IMG/VR virus record: IMGVR_UViG_3300014838_000044
Coordinates: 1 to 35,159 of that record
Origin: a virus
Length of the DNA stretch: 35,159 nt
Strand: one strand, 5' to 3'
Below, piece by piece: positions 30,066-35,159 of this stretch; the stretch's first letter is position 1; each line of letters starts with the position of its first letter. A program made the position numbers and the translations under genes. The notes under the pieces are model-generated. The model had not been told where the DNA came from. It searched no databases and saw only the letters and a list, made by a program, of their open reading frames with translations.

Positions 30066-31061
30066 TCAGGACTGCCCCCCTCTATATCGCTTGCAAATTT
30101 TGTACAGTGTACCCAACAACCAAGGCATCATCGAGCTTTCATCGAATGGTGAATTACTCAAGTCGAGTAGCCCGGCAGCGGCTCGTTCCTGGCCGGGTGT
30201 GGACGCCTCCCGAATTAAACATCCGCGCAGCCAACCTGCCATGGAAGCGCGAATCCACCGGGCTTCATCTGGCTGGGCATCCTTCATAATGCCTATCGCT
30301 GTTTTCCAAGTACCCGCTGTAACCGCTTTGCACAATCGGAGTGTGTCGATAGTTACTCCGTCAACGCCAGATACAGCTTCATCTGCGCTTGTGCCTGCCG
30401 CATACTTCTCAAGAGACTGTAGTAGCAACGCGGGGGCGTTTAGCTGCATCAGATGGCAAGCTTCAAACAGGTCAGCCAGTGGACGAGTTATCCCTGCCTT
30501 CGCTGCTTGTGCTATGAGAAAATTCTCAGCAGCGGTAATGCCCAGCCCCTTAAGCTGGTAGCTGGTACACCGGCGTCTTAAGGTGAGCAGAAGCTTAGTT
30601 GGTTCAGTGGTGCAGACGATCCAGATAGTTGACGCTGGTGGCTCCTCAAACGGGGTAAGAAGCATATTCTGCGCGGCGTTGGAAATCTTCTGCGCCTCAT
30701 CCAAAATAATCACCCGCTTACCATCAGGGTTAATCGGCTTGTACCGGCTCTGCTGGACTACCCGGCTAAGCTCATCCACCCCGCTTACGTCGCTGGCGTT
30801 AATTTCATGGATGGCAAAGTCAGATCGTTTCCTCCAGCAGTCGATGCAAGGATCACCCCACAATGTTTGGTGTTCACATTGATAGGCAATGCTCAGAATC
30901 CTAGCAATAGTTGTTTTCCCACTACCAGACGGCCCGTGAAACATCCAAGCCCGTGGGGGTCGCTTAGCAACGTGGTTACGAATTGCTTTAACAGCGGCTT
31001 CTTGCCCATACAAGTCTGACAGCCTTCTTGGACGTAGTTCTAAGCTAAGTATTTGGCTCAT
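30066..31061 (-). CDS. clamp-loader AAA+ ATPase (DnaX/RFC-like)
   Basis: A 331-aa AAA+ protein of the DNA polymerase III gamma/tau type. Visible: Walker A FHGPSGSGKTTIAR (about 41-54), Cys cluster C62...PCIDC (C72, C75) of the DnaX zinc module, Walker B VIILDEAQKI (about 117-126), a sensor segment WIVCTTEPTKLL, and RRRC in place of the canonical S-R-C. Such proteins load the sliding clamp on primed DNA. The clamp and polymerase genes are not in this window. It starts 65 bases after the RecA-like gene. Confidence 0.85.
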   Translation of the reverse strand: MSQILSLELRPRRLSDLYGQEAAVKAIRNHVAKRPPRAWMFHGPSGSGKTTIARILSIAYQCEHQTLWGDPCIDCWRKRSDFAIHEINASDVSGVDELSRVVQQSRYKPINPDGKRVIILDEAQKISNAAQNMLLTPFEEPPASTIWIVCTTEPTKLLLTLRRRCTSYQLKGLGITAAENFLIAQAAKAGITRPLADLFEACHLMQLNAPALLLQSLEKYAAGTSADEAVSGVDGVTIDTLRLCKAVTAGTWKTAIGIMKDAQPDEARWIRASMAGWLRGCLIREASTPGQERAAAGLLDLSNSPFDESSMMPWLLGTLYKICKRYRGGQS

Positions 31062-31126
31062 CTTTGATCGCTACCGACCCCTTTTGTTCTGCAATCCATG
31101 CAGCCACCAGCGCAATAGCTGTTCAG

Positions 31127-32083
31127 TTAATACTCTTCTTCTTTTTCTTTCGAGCAAGCTATTTTGGCATTGACGAATTCAATCGGACCTTTGAACATGA
31201 TGCGATATCCAATAGCTGACTTCTCCACCCCACCACATTTATTTTTGTTGTTCTCAAGCAGCCCGGTAATACCAATCACCTCGCCTCGCTGCACAATCCT
31301 GCTGCCCTTCACACGCCGGGCACGCCCCTGAATATGAGCGTAGAAACGGATGGCATTGCCCCCTGTGGCATACGTCTTAGTCATGCCTGAACGTAGCTGA
31401 TTAACCAGATAGATGATGGCGTTACTAGTCTGCGCCAGAGAAACCCAACGGCGCATGAGCCTACCGACGAGCTTAGGGTGTTCCATATCTGTCTTGTAGC
31501 TTCCTCCCAGCCCGGCAGCAGAGTCGCCTTCAGTAAGCAGCGCGGCGATAGAGTCCACAACTATCATGTACTTAGGTTTTCTAAGCACGTCAATACAGGT
31601 TTCCACCTCCGATAGAAGCTCTTGAGCCGATGATAGCCGTGACTCACGTTCCTTTCCAAACTTACCTACAAACGGTTGGATCAGGATAAGTTTCTCAGGG
31701 TCAAGGCCGCATGTCGGTGACTTACTGCCACCGCAATTGGAGCAGTCGGCTTCCTTCACCAAGCCTGTCCCGCTACATTTAGGACAGGCTTGCATCTTTC
31801 GCATCAAAGCCCATACAGGGTCGAATGAGTTTTCCAGGTCGCACCAGATTACCACCGCGCCATCGTGCTGGGCTAACGCAGCGATAGCCATAGTTAAGGC
31901 ACTTTTCCCTACAGACTCCCAGCCAGATATCTCTGTAATCTTTCCATAGGCAATGCCTTTATCCCGGTGGCCCAAAACACCGTTCAGATTCGGCATACCC
32001 GTGTTAAGCCACTGCGTCGGTTCCCACTTTAGAGCAACATGCCCTAAAGTCTGCCGAATCTGATCCAATGTTTTGCTGGTCAT
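31127..32083 (-). CDS. RecA-like recombinase with inserted zinc cluster
   Basis: A 318-aa RecA/UvsX-type strand-exchange ATPase. Walker A is GWESVGKSA (54-62), the catalytic-type Glu is in WCDLENSFD (E84), Walker B is YMIVVDSIAAL (172-182), and YLVNQLRSGM and YATGGNAIRFYAH follow, as in RecA. Between the Glu segment and Walker B there is an extra C-x2-C...C-x2-C motif (C100, C103, C114, C117, with C125 nearby), like a zinc ribbon or DnaJ-type finger. Bacterial RecA lacks this. It would form filaments on single-stranded DNA made by the Mre11-Rad50 fusion. The SD is AAGGTAGGAAAAACC. Confidence 0.88.
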   Translation of the reverse strand: MTSKTLDQIRQTLGHVALKWEPTQWLNTGMPNLNGVLGHRDKGIAYGKITEISGWESVGKSALTMAIAALAQHDGAVVIWCDLENSFDPVWALMRKMQACPKCSGTGLVKEADCSNCGGSKSPTCGLDPEKLILIQPFVGKFGKERESRLSSAQELLSEVETCIDVLRKPKYMIVVDSIAALLTEGDSAAGLGGSYKTDMEHPKLVGRLMRRWVSLAQTSNAIIYLVNQLRSGMTKTYATGGNAIRFYAHIQGRARRVKGSRIVQRGEVIGITGLLENNKNKCGGVEKSAIGYRIMFKGPIEFVNAKIACSKEKEEEY

Positions 32084-32091
32084 GGTTTTTC

Positions 32092-33111
32092 CTACCTTCG
32101 TCTGGGAGGCGGGGCCGGTGCCGGGGTAGACTTCTTAGCGGGAGGCGCAGCCGTCCTTCCCGCAGGGGCCGGTACGGGCTTCCTTACGGGGGCCGGTACA
32201 GGGCGTCTGGGCGGGGGAGGCGGCGCAGGTTCATCTTCGGGTTCCGGTTCAGCCTCTTCCACTACATACTCCTCCTGCTCCGGTTCCGGGTCTGCTGCAT
32301 ACTCCTCCTGATCAGGCTCAACGCCTTCAGAAAGTACTTCGTCAGCAACAGCAGTGTCTTCTTCAGATGTGTTCTCAGCCTCATCGTCAACCAGGACCTC
32401 TGCTTCTGCCTCTGCTTCTGCCTCTACCTCATCCCGGCGCGGACGGCCAAAATAAGCCGACTTCTGATCTTCCTCGTCATAGGCTGATATCAAGCTATCC
32501 AGAGATTTCACAGCTGCCAGGATTGCAGCAGGGGCACTGGTGGGCGCGTCATCAGTATCAATCTCCGGGTAGCGCCGCTTCATCCCCTCGCCGGTGGCTG
32601 TTACGTTGATGTTATAACCCTTCACCGGGTCAATGATGTCTTTCTTGCCGTTGAGAATCCGCGATTTGATACGGATGCCCAAAGACAGCTGCCCACCAAG
32701 GACCATTTTCCACGGCTTAGGCAGGGCAAACTTTTGCGTGTCGGGGTCGATCCTGCTGGCGTTCACGATAAACTGATTCTTGGCCGTAAGACGTTCGGCA
32801 ATAGCAGCCTTCTTCGCGTCACCAGATGCTTCCAGCTCAGGAATTTTTACATCACAAAGCCAGCATGGACCCATACCGTCTTCATTTTTACCGCAAGGAA
32901 GGATAGCTTCGTCAGGGCCGATCCCGAAATGCACACGCACCTCCCGGCAGGGCTTATGCAGAATTCCTTTGGGGCTAACCTTCCCGTCAGGTGTCAGGTC
33001 TTTTTTGTCGGGAAGGATTCTAACGGTGTTAATTCCGACAGCCAGTGACAAGCTATGACCGGCCATCTGCTCTTTCAGGCGTTCTCTCTCTTGGGACTTC
33101 CAATCGCTCAT
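32092..33111 (-). CDS. gp32-like single-stranded DNA-binding protein
   Basis: A 339-aa protein starting at ATG 33111 (SD AAGGAGTGTTCAAA; a GTG nine bases upstream is less likely). The first 200 residues resemble gp32-type phage SSBs: basic/aromatic strands and a zinc-like PCGKNEDGMGPCWLC, with H68 upstream. Residues about 230-295 are strongly acidic, as in gp32 tails that recruit partners. Unusually, a further Pro/Ala/Arg-rich basic tail (PAPVRKPVPAPAG...) of about 45 residues follows. It lies directly upstream of the recombinase gene, as expected for a cooperating pair. Confidence 0.75.
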   Translation of the reverse strand: MSDWKSQERERLKEQMAGHSLSLAVGINTVRILPDKKDLTPDGKVSPKGILHKPCREVRVHFGIGPDEAILPCGKNEDGMGPCWLCDVKIPELEASGDAKKAAIAERLTAKNQFIVNASRIDPDTQKFALPKPWKMVLGGQLSLGIRIKSRILNGKKDIIDPVKGYNINVTATGEGMKRRYPEIDTDDAPTSAPAAILAAVKSLDSLISAYDEEDQKSAYFGRPRRDEVEAEAEAEAEVLVDDEAENTSEEDTAVADEVLSEGVEPDQEEYAADPEPEQEEYVVEEAEPEPEDEPAPPPPPRRPVPAPVRKPVPAPAGRTAAPPAKKSTPAPAPPPRRR

Positions 33112-33269
33112 TTTGAACACTCCTTATTTTTGGGACTGCTGTTTGACTCCAGATTCAGCATCGCAGCCAGACTCCGACGCTTCTCCTGGAAGTAGGTTTT
33201 GACAACTGACCGGGCTATGATCCAGACCAGGGCCAGTGCAATTACGATTAGTATAACGGCTTGGATCAT
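33108..33269 (-). CDS. small membrane protein (53 aa)
   Basis: A 53-aa gene filling the gap between the 33276 gene and the SSB gene. ATG 33269 has an SD (CCCAGGAGAATAG), and its stop overlaps the SSB start (ATGA). The product begins MIQAVILIVIALALVWIIAR, a single membrane helix, followed by a basic amphipathic segment SVVKTYFQEKRRSLAAMLNL. The position suggests coupling with SSB production. Function unknown; it may anchor replication proteins at the membrane. Confidence 0.65.
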   Translation of the reverse strand: MIQAVILIVIALALVWIIARSVVKTYFQEKRRSLAAMLNLESNSSPKNKECSK

Positions 33270-33275
33270 AAGAAA

Positions 33276-33752
33276 CTATTCTCCTGGGAATTTTTCCTTC
33301 ATCTTACGCCGCAGTTCCGCAGCCTTCTCCGCGCCAGCTTCGGCAGAACGTTGCAGACCAATTTCATCACGGGTCATCTCCCCAACAATTTTCAGGCAGT
33401 CCCGGCGCATACGGAAAGCCTCAACTACCAGCTTTGAATACTCCTCCTGGATGTCTGCCTTGGCACACGCCAGATCCAAACCGCTGACACGCTTGTCAGT
33501 GAGGAGTAGTGCGGCAATACCATCTTCAGTCGTCTTAACTCCATTGTCCCTGGCATCCTTACGAATTTCCAAGCTCCGCTCGGCCCGTGATTTCTCCCAC
33601 TCCATTTTGGCATTGGTGCTAGCCTCCAAGCATTCCAGACGGAAGTGGATGGCTTCGACGAACAGAACAGCATTCTCGGCGGCAGCGTCTACTACACGGT
33701 CAGGGGAGAAGCCAATTTTGGTTAGTAGCGACGTGATTGTAGTTTTGGGCAA
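33276..33752 (-). CDS. hypothetical coiled-coil protein
   Basis: A 158-aa, largely helical charged protein upstream of the SSB gene. I choose TTG at 33752 because AAAGGAGGAAATATTT is an excellent SD for it. A GTG at 33797 lies inside a terminator hairpin and has no SD. The sequence has long amphipathic helices (SRAERSLEIRKDARDNG, AGAEKAAELRRKMKEK). No family recognised. Its place suggests a part in DNA replication or recombination. Confidence 0.65.
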   Translation of the reverse strand: MPKTTITSLLTKIGFSPDRVVDAAAENAVLFVEAIHFRLECLEASTNAKMEWEKSRAERSLEIRKDARDNGVKTTEDGIAALLLTDKRVSGLDLACAKADIQEEYSKLVVEAFRMRRDCLKIVGEMTRDEIGLQRSAEAGAEKAAELRRKMKEKFPGE

Positions 33753-33779
33753 AAATATTTCCTCCTTTGTTTTGAAAAT

Positions 33780-33809
33780 GGGGCCAGCCGCTGCCACGCG
33801 ACCAGCCCC
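33780..33809 (-). terminator. 12-bp hairpin, probable terminator
   Basis: On the - strand GGGGCTGGTCGC pairs with GCGGCTGGCCCC through 12 pairs including three G-T wobbles (loop GTGGCA), followed by ATTTTC. It ends the transcript of the 33825-34013 gene and separates it from the SSB/recombination operon. Confidence 0.65.
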
Positions 33810-33824
33810 TGTTTATATTCGATT

Positions 33825-34013
33825 TCAAGTCGAATTGTGGATTAACGCTTTAAGTAGTTCTGTCACTCGCTGCCGATAGTCCACTGTCTGCGACGCCACG
33901 CCAAGGAGGTAGGACGCACGGAGTTCCAGTGCCCTCACAATCGTCGGGCGCGATCTGTTCTCGCGGCGAATCCACGCGGCGAAGGCGCTTAGTTCACTTA
34001 TGCAGCAGCCCAT
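33825..34013 (-). CDS. small hypothetical protein
   Basis: A 62-aa protein with SD CGGAGGAAAGACC. It is basic and helical (RRENRSRPTIVRALELRASY, VDYRQRVTELLKAL) with a Cys pair at positions 3-4. No family recognised. It is followed by the hairpin at 33780-33809. Confidence 0.65.
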   Translation of the reverse strand: MGCCISELSAFAAWIRRENRSRPTIVRALELRASYLLGVASQTVDYRQRVTELLKALIHNST

Positions 34014-34070
34014 GGTCTTTCCTCCGAGTTCCGTTTGATTTCATCACCTTGCCGGTCAACTGGAACAAGC

Positions 34071-34307
34071 CTACGCCATCGTGGTAACTACGAACGATTG
34101 CGATAGATCGGTCATCATCCCCATCAACCCGTCTCCCAAGCAAATACACCCAGGCGGGATATCGTAGAGAGATTTAGGGTTAGCGCAAGTGTTTTCTGGT
34201 TCTGGGTCGATGGCTGAATAGTCCGGGTACCCGCTTGATGTCGCAGGCGTGCCGCCCTTGACCGCGATCAGCTCGTGTAATTTGGGATGTTTCTTTGTGT
34301 CAGCCAT
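34071..34307 (-). CDS. small hypothetical protein
   Basis: A 78-aa protein starting at ATG 34307 with SD TTGGAGAAA; an in-frame TTG nine bases earlier is part of the SD. It contains KKHPKLHELIAVKGG, PDYSAIDPEPENTC and two further Cys in IPPGCICLGDG. No family recognised. Its leader follows a TATAAT box at 34382-34387, so it may be the first gene of an early transcript. Confidence 0.65.
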   Translation of the reverse strand: MADTKKHPKLHELIAVKGGTPATSSGYPDYSAIDPEPENTCANPKSLYDIPPGCICLGDGLMGMMTDLSQSFVVTTMA

Positions 34308-34381
34308 TTTCTCCAACTTAAACTTTTTGGTGGAGCCTACTTCCCTTTCGGGTTTCAGCCCCTCGTTTTGCCTACGTCAGT

Positions 34382-34387
34382 ATTATA
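34382..34387 (-). promoter_or_regulatory. -10 box upstream of the 34071-34307 gene
   Basis: TATAAT within AACAGTATAATA, the same 12-mer as at 16664-16675. It lies about 74 bases before the ATG, leaving a leader with a CCCgaaaGGG hairpin and two GTAGGC words. No clear -35 was found at either site. Confidence 0.45.
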
Positions 34388-34459
34388 CTGTTTTGGTTTC
34401 TCTTAGAGCGGCGTTTTGCTTGATTGAGCCCGACTCCTTAAACTGATCAGCGATAGACT

Positions 34460-34783
34460 CTAAAAAGTCTTCCTCCCAGTGACCGCCAAGAAGAAATCCT
34501 TGAGCGTGTCTCCAGCCATGCGAGATAATTGCGCTTCGTTCGCTTGAGCCACTGCCAACTGCTCTTTCAGTGCGGCGTTCTCGGACTTCCAGAGCTCACG
34601 CTCTTGCTTGTTGTTGGATAGCTGAAGTTCGAGTTCCAACTCCAAGCCTTTTACTTGCGCGGATAGCTTGGCGTTCTCTCGCAATGAGTCGGATAGTTGT
34701 GCGTCAAGCATGACGTAACCTTCCTTCTCAGCCTTGAGGTCATCCACCAACTGTTGCCAGTGCTCGATGTTTCTAGTGTCCAT
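34460..34783 (-). CDS. coiled-coil hypothetical protein
   Basis: A 107-aa protein starting at ATG 34783 with SD GGAGGTGGGACCG. Residues about 10-85 form a continuous coiled coil with leucine heptads (SLRENAKLSAQVKGLELELE). The C-terminus has LKDFFLAVTGRKTF. It overlaps the HicB-like gene by 11 bases. Coiled coils of this kind occur in many phage accessory proteins; no specific role is visible. Confidence 0.65.
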   Translation of the reverse strand: MDTRNIEHWQQLVDDLKAEKEGYVMLDAQLSDSLRENAKLSAQVKGLELELELQLSNNKQERELWKSENAALKEQLAVAQANEAQLSRMAGDTLKDFFLAVTGRKTF

Positions 34784-35159
34784 CGGTCCCACCTCCAATC
34801 ACCTTTGCCAGCGCTGCGATCTTGTCCTCAGCGGATGCATGTAAAAACTGCTTGCAAAACTCGTTGGTAACACCGCCGCGCACGCTCACCCAAAGCTCAT
34901 CTTCCCACTCTTCCACCCAATCGCTGACGAGGAAATCGCGCTCACCGCCCGAGAGCAACGCTGCTTTCAGAGCGTAAGCGTGATATCGCACGCGATGGAG
35001 GAGCGGCGATGGGCGCGGCACCAACCCAGCGGGATCATCCCCTTGAAACGCAACCGTGAGGTATCCGACCATTGCCGTGTGCAGCGATTCGAACGCAGCG
35101 TGAGGCGTATCACCTCTCACCACGAGATTGAGGTCGACGCATTCGGCGGTGTACACCCC
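34773..35159 (-). CDS. HicB-like domain protein, 5' truncated
   Basis: The frame is open to the window edge, so the N-terminus is probably missing; a GTG at 35156 is the last possible internal start. The visible N-terminal part, YTAECVDLNLVVRGDTPHAA, then AMVGYL, has the HicB pattern (strand, V/A-x-C-x-D/E-L, G-D-T/S-x-x-E/H-A, helix). The C-terminal 65 residues are unrecognised and acidic/Trp-rich (WVEEWEDELWVSV). HicB proteins neutralise HicA toxins, but no HicA gene is adjacent. It may be a HicB-fold protein with another role. Confidence 0.5.
   Translation of the reverse strand, partial: GVYTAECVDLNLVVRGDTPHAAFESLHTAMVGYLTVAFQGDDPAGLVPRPSPLLHRVRYHAYALKAALLSGGERDFLVSDWVEEWEDELWVSVRGGVTNEFCKQFLHASAEDKIAALAKVIGGGTDGH

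Noticed and set aside
31060-31126. 20-codon frame with GTG start in the RecA to clamp-loader gap
   Set aside because: The peptide looks plausible but is very short and has no SD.
1-35159. CRISPR array
   Set aside because: No regularly spaced repeats with unique spacers; the 18-bp units are contiguous and the other repeats are dispersed.

Overview
The window looks like the central part of a tailed double-stranded DNA phage (or prophage) genome with siphovirus-like organisation. The evidence is a tape-measure protein followed by very large tail proteins, then a holin/endolysin pair, facing a long block of DNA replication and recombination genes on the other strand. No integrase, terminase, capsid, portal or DNA polymerase gene is visible, and genes run off both edges, so this is not a whole genome. 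The host cannot be read from the sequence. Sec signal peptides and a lipobox-like signal suggest a bacterial host, and most genes carry Shine-Dalgarno (SD) sequences.

Positions 1-14881 (+ strand) are the late region: tape measure (5' truncated), a 1160-aa tail-hub-like protein, a 1337-aa fibre-like protein with Ig-like and jelly-roll-like modules, and two successive modules of fibre tip + small secreted protein + small protein that look like a duplication. A papain-like protein, a tiny hydrophobic peptide, a lipoprotein-like protein, a multi-span holin candidate and a GH108-type endolysin follow.

Positions 14861-35159 (- strand) are the early/middle region, read from right to left. It starts with a HicB-like fragment and several small genes. 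Next comes a replication/recombination run: a small membrane protein, gp32-like ssDNA-binding protein, RecA-like recombinase with an inserted zinc cluster, clamp-loader ATPase, two small HTH proteins, and a single-chain Mre11-Rad50 (SbcD-SbcC) fusion. After these come a free-standing NrdJ-type TSCPD domain, a HicA-like protein, a RuvC-like resolvase, a VWA protein, a DUF2924-like protein, a widespread phage zinc/OB-like protein, many small proteins, and finally an SF2 helicase whose 3' end overlaps the endolysin tail-to-tail. Together these genes suggest that the phage makes and remodels its own recombination intermediates (end processing, strand exchange, branch migration, resolution).

The least explained parts are non-coding or damaged: (i) a three-copy dispersed repeat with a GRTGGT-N5-ACCATC palindrome, found in both halves; (ii) a repeated leader in front of three - strand genes, with one compensated hairpin; (iii) the 16.3-17.0 kb interval, with a twice-frameshifted phage gene containing a 12-G run, a promoter, a tRNA-like RNA 3' half and an 18-bp repeat whose variation is mostly synonymous in one frame. 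Several genes below about 60 codons (for example 29720-29884, 33108-33269, 24251-24424) were found by reading overlaps and SD sites.
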